NCBI RefSeq assembly: GCF_943192905.1
Contig: NZ_CALPCC010000001.1
Location: 62,001 to 126,000, forward strand
Source: Adlercreutzia murintestinalis
Lineage (GTDB): Bacteria; Actinomycetota; Coriobacteriia; Coriobacteriales; Eggerthellaceae
Length of the DNA stretch: 64,000 nt
Direction of reading: 5' to 3'
Positions 43,166-51,730 of the stretch are shown piece by piece (positions within the stretch are counted from its first letter, which is position 1; each line of letters opens with the position of its first letter). A program made the translations under genes and the position numbers. The notes beneath the pieces were generated by a model. The model worked only from the letters and a program-made list of their open reading frames with translations, had not been told where the DNA came from and made no database searches.

Positions 43166-44485
43166 CTATGCCTTCACCAGATCGGCCTTTGCGCCATCGT
43201 TGCTGCCGATGACGCCCTTGCTGGTAAGCTCGGCGATCTGGTCATCGGTGTAGCCCAAACCCTTGAGGATCTCTTCGTTGTTCTCGCCGAGCTTCGGTGC
43301 GCGCTTGTACTCAGGCGCGTAGTTGCTCATAGTGAACGGCAGACCGATGGTCTTGAAGTCGCCACGTGCGTCTTCCTGGTCGATGGTGATGATGGTGCCA
43401 TCGCTGTTCAGATCGGGATCGCTCTCCAGCTCGTCCCAGCCCAGCACCGGCCCCACCGGCACGCCCTTGGCGCCCAGCTCCTTGGTCAGCGTGTACTTGT
43501 CGTACTGCATGGTGTATTCTTCAACGCGCTTGTACACCTCAGCCTTGTGCTCGTCGCGGGCATTCGCGGTGCTGAACTTCGGGTCGGTCAGCCAATCCTG
43601 GAAGCCCATGGCGTTGCAGAACTCTTCGAAGCCCTTCGGCGACTGCTGGATGACGATGTATACGTAGGCGTTCGGATCGGTCTCCCAGCCCTTGGCGCGA
43701 TAGCACCAGCCCAGCACCAGGCCGCCCTCGGCGTTCTCGGCGCGCGGAATGGCCTTGCCCCACTTATAGCCGGGGTAGCACGCGTAGTACGACAGCTCGC
43801 CCAGATGATCCAAGATCAGCTGGTCGCGCAGCTTGATGCGGCACAGGTTCAGCACGGCGTTCTGCATGGACTGATACACGTAGCAGCCCTCGCCGGTGCG
43901 GCTGCGCTGCGCCAGTGCGGCCAGAATGCCGATCAGCATGTGCATGCCGGTGTTGGAGTCACCCAGCGCAGCGCCCGATTGCGTTGGCATGGCGTGCTCG
44001 CCGTCGTTCCAACCGGTCGTGGAAGCAGCGCCGCCCGCGCACTGCGCCACCGGCTCGAAGGCCTTCACATGCTCGAAGCGGCTGCCCTTGTTGAAGCCCT
44101 TGAGCGAGGCCATGATGCACTTCGGGTTGATCTTATGCACCACATCCCAGCCAAAGCCCAGCTTCTCCACATCGCCCGGGCCGATGTTCTCGATGAACAC
44201 ATCAGCGTCCTTCAGAAGGTCGGTGAGGATCTTGGCGCCTTCGGGGTCCTTCATGTCCAGCGTGATGGACTTCTTGTTGGCGTTCAACTGCAGGAAGTAC
44301 AGCGAATAGCTGCCGTCCACATCGTTCATCTCGTTACGGGTCGGGTCGCCCCCGTGCACCTTTTCCAGCTTGATGACCTCAGCGCCCATCCATGCCAGCA
44401 TTTGCGTGCAGCTAGGGCCTGATTGCACCTGCGTCCAGTCGATGACCTTGATGCCCGCCAACGGGGCGGTTGATTGGGTTGCCAT
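43166..44485 (-). CDS. frc: Formyl-CoA:oxalate CoA-transferase (CaiB/BaiF family)
   Basis: Moves CoA from formyl-CoA to oxalate, starting anaerobic oxalate breakdown. The 439 residues align along their length with the Frc type: IDWTQVQSGPSCTQMLAW near the N-terminus, SLYFLQLNANKKSITLDMK, and the catalytic Asp in AALGDSNTGMH (D176, equivalent to Asp169 of the Oxalobacter enzyme). QNAVLNLCRIKLRDQ and a C-terminal RAPKLGENNEEILKGLG also match. ATG at 44485 has an excellent AAGGAGG. The open frame beyond it (to 44638) is not conserved-looking. The partner oxalyl-CoA decarboxylase is not in the window, so a different acyl acceptor remains possible. Cytoplasmic dimer expected. Confidence 0.85.
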   Translation of the reverse strand: MATQSTAPLAGIKVIDWTQVQSGPSCTQMLAWMGAEVIKLEKVHGGDPTRNEMNDVDGSYSLYFLQLNANKKSITLDMKDPEGAKILTDLLKDADVFIENIGPGDVEKLGFGWDVVHKINPKCIMASLKGFNKGSRFEHVKAFEPVAQCAGGAASTTGWNDGEHAMPTQSGAALGDSNTGMHMLIGILAALAQRSRTGEGCYVYQSMQNAVLNLCRIKLRDQLILDHLGELSYYACYPGYKWGKAIPRAENAEGGLVLGWCYRAKGWETDPNAYVYIVIQQSPKGFEEFCNAMGFQDWLTDPKFSTANARDEHKAEVYKRVEEYTMQYDKYTLTKELGAKGVPVGPVLGWDELESDPDLNSDGTIITIDQEDARGDFKTIGLPFTMSNYAPEYKRAPKLGENNEEILKGLGYTDDQIAELTSKGVIGSNDGAKADLVKA

Positions 44486-44696
44486 GTTGCCTCCTTTTGC
44501 TGCGCCATCCAGCCACCGAACCATCGGAGCAGACCAGACCAGCGCACTCACGTATCGCATAACCTGATCAAAGAGTAGCCCGCGCTCAGACGCCGCAGCG
44601 CAACCGGTCGCCCTTTGAAACGGAAGCGGCGAAGGCACGAAACGTCGCTGTTACCTGAAAGGGCCCCATGCCGAAACAGCGGCCCGCGTCAGCGCG

Positions 44697-44726
44697 CAAA
44701 AAAGGACCGGCACGCGGCCGGTCCTT
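44697..44726 (-). terminator. Intrinsic terminator of the M60/cohesin-like operon
   Basis: AAGGACCGGC (44702-44711) and GCCGGTCCTT (44717-44726) form a 10-bp GC-rich stem, followed on the minus strand by a T-run (44698-44703). It lies 32 bp after the stop at 44758. This is a textbook Rho-independent terminator. The gap 44486-44757 holds nothing else. Confidence 0.85.
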
Positions 44727-44757
44727 CGCAACTACCACCGAGCGATACAGGAGCGCG

Positions 44758-45573
44758 CTAGCTCTGCTTCTCCTTCTTGCGGCGCATCACGATGACCGCG
44801 ATCACCGCAATGGCGACCACCGCCACGCCCACGAGCGTCAGTACGATGGGCATCATCTGGTCGCCCGTGTTGGGCATGCTGCGCACGTTGGTGGCTGGGG
44901 TCTCGCCCAGAATATCGCTATTGTTGCCCGCACCAGCGCTGCTGCTACTGCTGCTGGCGCTTGAGGACGAAGAGACCGGTGCCGCTACCACGTCTGCCTT
45001 GACCGGGTCAGACACGTTCAAGTTGCTTGCCGGAATCGCCACCTCGGCACCACGATACTCAGCGAACTTCAACACGCCGTCAGCAGGCGTCACCTGCACA
45101 TCAGCCGTGATCGCCTCGCCCTGGGGTGCCGCGCTGCTCAGCGTCAGCACCACCGTGCCGATCTTCACCGTACGGCTAGCCGAGCGGGCCTCCGGCTCTT
45201 TGAACGGCTCGCCCACCATGTCGCCTGCGTACAGGTTCATGCGAATGCCGTCAGTGCTCTCAGCATCGGTGGTGCGCAGCAGGCTGGGCTTGTCCGGGTT
45301 GCTGAGCGCCTCTTCGTTCCACACGAAAGCCGCATCCACATAGCCGGGGGTCGACGTCTTGATATCAAGCGCCAACGACATGGTGCGCGCATCCACCTGA
45401 TTGGTGGTCACGTACACCTCAACCTGGTTGCTTGCACCCTCAACGGCTTTCAGCTCGATGGAAGCGTTCGGGTCGGTCGCATCGGCCAGCGCCTGCTGAG
45501 GGGCTACCAGCGCGAAGCACAGAGCGAAGGCGGCAAGCACGGCCGCTGCGCATCTTTTCATCGTTATCTGCAT
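44758..45573 (-). CDS. Cell-wall-anchored cohesin-like protein (MPNTG anchor)
   Basis: 271 residues from MQITMKRC (45573, behind GGAGAG). The frame is open to 45609, where ATG overlaps the upstream stop as TAATG. A signal peptide (cleavage after ALA, about 30) leads to a beta-rich domain of about 145 aa. Its strand order (ASIELKAVEGASNQVEVYV, MSLALDIK, FVWNEEALSN, ASRTVKIGTVVLTLSS, AEYRGAEVAIP) resembles cohesin domains. A Ser-rich linker precedes MPNTGDQ, a hydrophobic span and MRRKKEK, a variant LPxTG sorting signal. It directly follows a peptidase that bears a dockerin-like segment, so it could be the surface receptor for it. The cohesin assignment is by pattern only. Confidence 0.65.
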   Translation of the reverse strand: MQITMKRCAAAVLAAFALCFALVAPQQALADATDPNASIELKAVEGASNQVEVYVTTNQVDARTMSLALDIKTSTPGYVDAAFVWNEEALSNPDKPSLLRTTDAESTDGIRMNLYAGDMVGEPFKEPEARSASRTVKIGTVVLTLSSAAPQGEAITADVQVTPADGVLKFAEYRGAEVAIPASNLNVSDPVKADVVAAPVSSSSSASSSSSSAGAGNNSDILGETPATNVRSMPNTGDQMMPIVLTLVGVAVVAIAVIAVIVMRRKKEKQS

Positions 45574-45608
45574 GGTTCTCTCTCCGCTTTCCTTATCCGT
45601 GCGCTCCA

Positions 45609-48600
45609 TTACAGCGCCACCGTCTGGTTGATGGTGCCATCGTCCACGTTGTCATCGGTCAGGGTGATCTTCGGCAGCCCCGAAATGCTGGGGATGGTGA
45701 CCGGCAGACTGTCGCTGGTCATGCGCTGACCTTGGTTGGTGAACGCGTTGTCCACGCGGTACAGCTCGGCGCGCACCGTCATGCCATCTTCCAGATCGTT
45801 CGCATTCTCGATCCAGTAGATCCAGCTACCGCTGCGCGTCTCGCCCAGCGCATCCGGGCCCGGGTTCGGTGCCAGGATGGCCTGTTTGGCCACCAGCACC
45901 TCTTCGCCCTGGTCGTTGGTGGTGGTACCGCCCACGATCATGGTGCCCCTGCTGGTAGTGCCGAACAGGATCACGTTGCTGTAAGCCGGGTTGCCCTTGA
46001 ACTCACCCACGAACACGATGGAGCCAGCCGGTATCTTGCTGGTCACGTTGCCCTGAGCGTCCTTCTCCAGCACGTAGTCGGCTTCCAGCACGCCGATGGC
46101 AGGCGTTGTATGCTCGCCCTCGCCGATGGTCTCAGCCAGATTGATCTTATCGCCCGACAGGCCATAGACCTGTACCTGCTGGATATCCCAGTCGGCCGTG
46201 CCCTTGCCCGAGGCGGTCAGCTTGATGTAGCGAGCATATTCGGTGTTCACGTAATCCACCGTGCCGCCCACCGTCGTGCGCTTCGGGAAGAAGATCTCGG
46301 CCTTGGTGCCCTCAGCGTTGTAGGACAACGTGCCCGAAGCGGGCTCGATCCAGTCGCTGTCGGCGCCGGTCTGGCTCAGCTCAACCTTGTACTCGGTGAT
46401 GTTCCTTGCCGTCTTGGGCACGTACGTCAGGTGCTCTACCGCGCGCACCGCCTTCATGTCGATCACGACGTACGGGTCGCCCTCGGCCGTCTTGCCGGTA
46501 TAGCCGTCGCCGCTCAGCACGCCGTTCACGGCCTTCACCGTCTTGGCCTCAGGATCCGCCGCGGTCTCGTCGTCGAAGCCGCTGCACTGATACGAGCCGT
46601 TCTGCTCAACGGTGGTGCTGTCCACAATCACATCGTTCGCATCTGCGGGCGAGGTCATGTTCGTGGTCACATCCCACTCGGCTGCGTCATACAGGCCGGT
46701 GCCTTCCAGCATGATGGGCTGGGTGACCGCCGCCTTGGAGCGGTACAGCTGCTTGTCCACCGCGCACACCTCGTAGTGCACCGCACGATTGCCCAGCGAT
46801 GCCGCATCATCGGCGAACGTGTAGGAGCCATCCGCGCCTGCGGTCACGAACTTCACCACCTGACGCACCTCGTTGCCCATCTCATAGGACACCCGCGTCA
46901 CCTCGAAGCCGTGCACGGCCGCTTGATGCGCCGCCGCAGGCGTGATAGTGCCATGCACCGTGCTGCCCTGCGGATCCACCTCAACCGAGAGCACCTCAGA
47001 GGCCGCCGCCGTGCTGGGGATGGTCGGTTGCGTGCTGGCACTGCGGTTCGCCAAGCTGTCGTTGATGTATTGGATGGCGCGCGTTTCCACGTTGCCCGCA
47101 TCGGCGAATTGCTTGACGAAGGCCTTGGTGGTGGCATCCGCATGGAAGCCCCAGGCCTCGAAGAAGTCCGTCAGGTCCTTGCCAGCCGCAGCGCTGGCCA
47201 GGCGGATGATGTTCTGCTGCTCGGTGCTCAAGGTCAGCGGCACGCTGCCCGTGAACGAGTTGGGGTTGCGCGAGAAGCTATCGACCCGCGCGAAGAAGCG
47301 ATTCGCCAACAGCTCGGACTCCTGCGTGAAGAGCGTGTGAAGCTCGGCGGTGTCGTAAGCCAGCATCAGCTGCCAGTACATGGCCAGCTGCGTTGCCTGG
47401 CCGCCCGCATGCGCCTCAGCACCAGAGGTCACGTGGTCGTAGACGCCCCGGTAGTTCCAGCGCGTAGCGCCGTTCTCGTTCAGGCTCTTGCACAGTTGCG
47501 CGAAGTAATTGTTGGTCACCTCGGCGAACGCATACCTACCGTCGTTGATGTTGTGGCCGATCTCGTGCGCCGAGCCCCAACCGAAGTACATGCCGCCCGT
47601 GCCGTTCGCATCGAAGGGCTTGAGCATCTGGAAGTTGGCCGACTCGTTGAAGCCCACGCCAATGTGGTTGCCCGCCGCATACATGAACGCGCCGGTGAAC
47701 ATCTCCATGTAGCGAATGTTCAGGTGGCGGTTGGGCGTGGCATTCGACCCGCTGCCGCCATCGATCATGCCCTTATGCTGGTAGAACAGGCTTATCATCT
47801 GCTCGGAACCCTGCACAGCCGCCTTCAGATGCGCACGCGCATCCTCGGGGCTCTTGTTCTTCACGAAAGCGTTGTAGACCTTCGATGCGGGCACCGAGTA
47901 CATCATCTTGTTCAGCATGATGTCGGTGGCGTCAGCGATGCACTTGCCGTTCAGGGCATCACCTGCGCTGGTGTGCGTTCCGGCTGCCTTGCCCTCGCTG
48001 TGCGCCGTGCTCAAGTTGGCCATCTGAGCCTCAAGCTCACCAACGTACTGGTCGATGGCCGCATCCGTCTCAGCGTCGGAAGCGTTCAGCAGATCCAGGC
48101 GCGCGAGGTTCTCGCCGCCCAGCACGCGCAGGTAGTAGCGATCGTTCACGTTGTTGCCCGTGTAGACCGCATACAACTGGCCGCCGTGCTCCTTCTTGTC
48201 AACGCTGCTGAACTCGCCGGGCCCGATGGTCAGCTCGGTGCGACCCAAGCGGAACGTGCCGATGCGATGCGGCGTTTGACTGCTCTCGCCCTCGTACTGG
48301 CCCACGTACAGGTCAATCTTCGTGGCGCTGTTCGCGCCCTTCGGAGCACCGGCGTACACCGTGATCTTCTCGCCCGCCGACACCGACACGCCCAGCGGCT
48401 GCCATGCGTTCAGGCCGCTGATGCCCAGAGCTCGGCCGCTGTCGTAGGCATCGGAGAGATCAGTGTGCACCTTCACGACGTCTTTCATGCCAGCCGATTC
48501 GTCTTTCAGCAGCTTCTCTATATAGGTCAGTTCCGTGAGCGCTGAGCTCTGGAAAGGATAGAGCTCGTCGTTGCTCTTGTACTCGTTGAGCTCCTTGCGT

Positions 48601-51443
48601 AGGTTGTCCACCAGCTCTTCGAAGGAGCGCTGGCCTGCCTCGGCCTTCTTGTACCACGTATCCGCGACGCCATACGCGGTGGTTTCCACCTGGTCGCCCA
48701 GCTTGATGCGCAGGTCGGCCAGTTCATCGTCGGCATCGTACATGCTGGCGATGCGCGCCTCGATGTCGTTGTACCCATGGAAGCGCATCTCGGCGATGTT
48801 GATCAGGCGCACATAGCGGTTCACGCCGATCAGCATCTCGGTGCAGGTGACACCCTGATCGAGCTTGATCAGGGAATACGTGCGGTTGTCGTTGGCCTTG
48901 CGGCTCAGGATGCTGGCTGATGCCGTCTGCCAGGTGGTGGGCGCGTCAGCCGTCTTGTAGAGCACCTTCACCCCACCGTAGTCGATGTTCTCCGACGAAG
49001 CCGCGAACGTGATCATGCCCACTTCCTGCGGGCTGGTGAACGTAACATCCACACCATGGGTGTTGCGATTGTAGCTGGTGCCCAGATCCCAGTCGTTGAC
49101 TTGCGCATAGCTCTTGAAGTCGCCGTCGAACAGGCACATGGCGTTGCTCGCAGCACTGTTGACCCCATTGGGATCCTCGATGGCGCTGTTCGTTGACGTG
49201 AAGCGCGCCGAGGCGATGTTGGTGGTGTAGGCACCGTTGGCCGTCTTGGAATTCAGCAGCATATAGTTGGGCAGGTTCACCGGGGTGAGCGAGGTGGTCT
49301 GCACCGTGGCGGTGCTGGATGCCGGGCCTTCGCCGATCTCGTTGGTGGCCGTCAGGTACAGCTGGTAGCTGGTCGCCTTGTCGGGCAGGTTAGAGACGGT
49401 GTAGTTCAAGCCTTCGATGGCCTCAATCTTGAGATACGAGCCGCTGGTGCCCTCGCGGTAGTACAGCGTGTAGGTATCCGCTTCCTCAGCGGCGCCCCAG
49501 CTGACCTTGAACATGCGATAGCCGCCCACCACGGCAACCTTCTCGGGCTTGGTGGGCACCTTGGTAGCCTTCGGGGTCACCGAAACCGCATCGGTGTACT
49601 CGCCGCGCCACGAGCCGTTGGTCGGGCGCACCTGCACCTGATAGGTCACCTTGTTCGCCAGTTTGCCCTTCGGCCCCGCCGCGAACGACGTGATGGTCTT
49701 CGAGATGTCGGCACCGGTAGAGTTACCCACGTTGTAGGTCTGGGTCTTGCCGGTCTCGGTGTCGGTCACCAGGATCTCGTAGCCGGTCACGTTGGGCAGG
49801 AACTTCCAGGTGACGGTGAATTCCTTGTTGCCCGCCTCAGCGCCCACGATCTCGGTCTTGGTGAACTCGGGCTCGGCAACATGGTCTTCCATGTTGTTCA
49901 GGAACTCCACGCTGCTGATCTCAACCAGGTTCGCCGAGATGAGGTTGCTCTCTTCGTCGTATACCTGCGCGCGCGTGAAGGTGAGCGTGACGGTCTTCAC
50001 GGCGATGCGCTTACCGAAGTTGATGGTGATGCGACCATCCTCCACCACCGTGGGCAGCAGTGGGTCGCCCAACGCACGCACGGCGGCACTGACCTCAGTC
50101 AGCTGCACCGCATCGCCCATGGTGCGCGGTGCTTGCAGTGCATTGCCAACCATGGTGGCGCGCTGCGCGGCAGACGATGTTGCGGCGCTGGAGAAATCGT
50201 AGGTCTCGGTCAGCGTGCGACCGGTCGGATTGCCGTTCTCGTCCAGCTCTTCGCCTTCAACGGTGGCATAGCCTTCGATGTTGTTGTTGTCGGTAGCCAT
50301 GGGCATGCCCACCGTGGTGGACGTGCTGATGGTGTTCGCAGGCGCCTCGTAGCGCACCGCTATCTCGTTCTCGGGCGACACCTCTTCGCCATCGCGGCTG
50401 GCGATGCGCGCCGTGTTGCCTTCCTTGGTCACCCAGGTGTTGTCGTTTGCCGCTGCGCCCAGCGTGTCTACCGGCGTCTTGGTGGTGGTGGAGCCGTTCA
50501 CGTCAGCCTGCGAGGACACATAGCGATAGAACTCGGCCATCAGCTGATAGTCGACCAGGTCAACCTTGCCGTCACCGTTGAGGTCGGCGTCTTGGCTGGT
50601 GTCGCCCTCGATGGCGTTGAGCAGCACGCGCACGTCGGCGTTGTCAACCTGATCGTCCTCAGCGCCGCGCGTCAGGTTGCCGCCCTGCATGATGCCCGGC
50701 TTCTTGCCTTCCTCAAAGCCACCCAGCTCCACGCCCGCAGCGTAGACCTCGATGGACATGTCGTTGTCGCCGTCGTAGGTGAACTTCTCCTGGTTATACG
50801 TGATGAACGTGTCGCCTGTCAGCGTGATGCTGTACTCGTTGCCGCTGACCAGCATCTTATCAATGAACGGGGTGAGCTCGTAGGTGGCACTGTATGCGCC
50901 GCTGCGGCCCGTAAGCGTAACGGGATAAGCGCGCTCCTTCTGACGTGTCTCATCTTTGAGCGTCAGCGTGAAAGCAAGCGGGTCGGCGCCCTCGTAGGGG
51001 AAATCGTAGTGCACGGTGACCAGCACCGAGCTCTTAGCCGTGTTCGCCGTCGTGTTACCAGGGTCAGTGCTATCGGTTTGAGCCTCGGCGATGGCAGCGA
51101 TGCCTTCATCGTCGGTGGTCGTCTTGGCCGCGGGTACGGCAACCGTGCTCGAGGAATCCGGCACCTCCTGCTCCGTGGTCCCTTCCTGGTTCTCGGACGG
51201 ATCGATGGCCTTGCCCTCGTCGTCCAGATAGGTGACATCAGAATCGGCGGTAGCCTCTTCCGTTATCACGCTGGCGGTCTCGCTCCCCTGTGCGGCCGCC
51301 GTGTCCTCGGTTGCAGCTGCGATTGCTGGTGCTCCGAAGAGCGAGCACGCAAGCGCCGCTGATACCATCACGGACAAGATGCGATTACTTGTGCGTTTCA
51401 TGGTCTTATCCCGTTTCTTACTCTTATCCCGTTTCTTACTCAT
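45609..51443 (-). CDS. M60-like (enhancin/mucinase-type) metallopeptidase with dockerin-like, FN3 and F5/8C modules
   Basis: 1944 residues. A signal peptide (h-region about 22-38) leads to a dockerin-like pair of loops near 255-305, with the calcium-loop pattern DADLNGDGKVDLVDYQL. Two fibronectin-III-like domains (about 515-700), a discoidin/F5-8C domain (about 770-880), an M60 accessory beta domain and the M60 catalytic domain follow. The zinc motif HEIGHNIN (H at about 1293) with E ten residues beyond the second His fits the gluzincin pattern. A second F5/8C-like domain (about 1620-1760) precedes a unique C-terminus. M60 enzymes cleave glycosylated mucins. There is no anchor of its own. The start is 51443 or, less supported, 51401. 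An 18-bp direct repeat (AGTAAGAAACGGGATAAG) lies between them. Confidence 0.85.
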   Translation of the reverse strand: MSKKRDKSKKRDKTMKRTSNRILSVMVSAALACSLFGAPAIAAATEDTAAAQGSETASVITEEATADSDVTYLDDEGKAIDPSENQEGTTEQEVPDSSSTVAVPAAKTTTDDEGIAAIAEAQTDSTDPGNTTANTAKSSVLVTVHYDFPYEGADPLAFTLTLKDETRQKERAYPVTLTGRSGAYSATYELTPFIDKMLVSGNEYSITLTGDTFITYNQEKFTYDGDNDMSIEVYAAGVELGGFEEGKKPGIMQGGNLTRGAEDDQVDNADVRVLLNAIEGDTSQDADLNGDGKVDLVDYQLMAEFYRYVSSQADVNGSTTTKTPVDTLGAAANDNTWVTKEGNTARIASRDGEEVSPENEIAVRYEAPANTISTSTTVGMPMATDNNNIEGYATVEGEELDENGNPTGRTLTETYDFSSAATSSAAQRATMVGNALQAPRTMGDAVQLTEVSAAVRALGDPLLPTVVEDGRITINFGKRIAVKTVTLTFTRAQVYDEESNLISANLVEISSVEFLNNMEDHVAEPEFTKTEIVGAEAGNKEFTVTWKFLPNVTGYEILVTDTETGKTQTYNVGNSTGADISKTITSFAAGPKGKLANKVTYQVQVRPTNGSWRGEYTDAVSVTPKATKVPTKPEKVAVVGGYRMFKVSWGAAEEADTYTLYYREGTSGSYLKIEAIEGLNYTVSNLPDKATSYQLYLTATNEIGEGPASSTATVQTTSLTPVNLPNYMLLNSKTANGAYTTNIASARFTSTNSAIEDPNGVNSAASNAMCLFDGDFKSYAQVNDWDLGTSYNRNTHGVDVTFTSPQEVGMITFAASSENIDYGGVKVLYKTADAPTTWQTASASILSRKANDNRTYSLIKLDQGVTCTEMLIGVNRYVRLINIAEMRFHGYNDIEARIASMYDADDELADLRIKLGDQVETTAYGVADTWYKKAEAGQRSFEELVDNLRKELNEYKSNDELYPFQSSALTELTYIEKLLKDESAGMKDVVKVHTDLSDAYDSGRALGISGLNAWQPLGVSVSAGEKITVYAGAPKGANSATKIDLYVGQYEGESSQTPHRIGTFRLGRTELTIGPGEFSSVDKKEHGGQLYAVYTGNNVNDRYYLRVLGGENLARLDLLNASDAETDAAIDQYVGELEAQMANLSTAHSEGKAAGTHTSAGDALNGKCIADATDIMLNKMMYSVPASKVYNAFVKNKSPEDARAHLKAAVQGSEQMISLFYQHKGMIDGGSGSNATPNRHLNIRYMEMFTGAFMYAAGNHIGVGFNESANFQMLKPFDANGTGGMYFGWGSAHEIGHNINDGRYAFAEVTNNYFAQLCKSLNENGATRWNYRGVYDHVTSGAEAHAGGQATQLAMYWQLMLAYDTAELHTLFTQESELLANRFFARVDSFSRNPNSFTGSVPLTLSTEQQNIIRLASAAAGKDLTDFFEAWGFHADATTKAFVKQFADAGNVETRAIQYINDSLANRSASTQPTIPSTAAASEVLSVEVDPQGSTVHGTITPAAAHQAAVHGFEVTRVSYEMGNEVRQVVKFVTAGADGSYTFADDAASLGNRAVHYEVCAVDKQLYRSKAAVTQPIMLEGTGLYDAAEWDVTTNMTSPADANDVIVDSTTVEQNGSYQCSGFDDETAADPEAKTVKAVNGVLSGDGYTGKTAEGDPYVVIDMKAVRAVEHLTYVPKTARNITEYKVELSQTGADSDWIEPASGTLSYNAEGTKAEIFFPKRTTVGGTVDYVNTEYARYIKLTASGKGTADWDIQQVQVYGLSGDKINLAETIGEGEHTTPAIGVLEADYVLEKDAQGNVTSKIPAGSIVFVGEFKGNPAYSNVILFGTTSRGTMIVGGTTTNDQGEEVLVAKQAILAPNPGPDALGETRSGSWIYWIENANDLEDGMTVRAELYRVDNAFTNQGQRMTSDSLPVTIPSISGLPKITLTDDNVDDGTINQTVAL

Positions 51444-51480
51444 GTCTCACCCTGTGCGAAATGAGACAGATAAACAGCAT

Positions 51481-51511
51481 ATTGTAAACAAAAAGGTAAC
51501 GTTATAGGCAA
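51481..51511 (-). promoter_or_regulatory. Candidate promoter of the M60 peptidase operon
   Basis: TTGCCT (51511-51506) and TACAAT (51486-51481), 19 bp apart on the minus strand, lie about 40 bp before the ATG in an AT-rich stretch. Spacing is long, so this is tentative. The 281-bp gap 51444-51724 otherwise has only the 40-bp duplication. Confidence 0.35.
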
Positions 51512-51650
51512 TATGTTTTACCCGATAAACAAAGAAAAAGCGGCGGCCCTAGATGTTGGGAGGGCGCCGAGAAGCACACCCGAGATATAGTGGCCACCAG
51601 ACTGAAAGAGGCCGTAAACCGGAAACGAAGAAGTCGCAGGGTGCAGAAAG

Positions 51651-51730
51651 GATCGCGTACGAAGAGCTGCTGACAGGGGACCGCTTATACGATCGCGTAC
51701 GAAGAAGCGCTGACAGAGAACTGCTTACGC
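51651..51730. repeat. Imperfect 40-bp tandem duplication at the 3' end of the Wzz-like gene
   Basis: Units 51651-51690 and 51691-51730 both begin GATCGCGTACGAAG and contain CTGACAG. Several bases differ later. The stop codon of the upstream gene lies inside the second unit, so duplication may have reshaped the C-terminus or 3' UTR. Confidence 0.6.

Noticed and set aside
45432-48545. A 1037-codon open frame on the plus strand opposite the M60 peptidase gene
   Set aside because: It is antisense to a clearly recognisable enzyme, has His/Arg/Val-rich composition without motifs, and shows no start signal.
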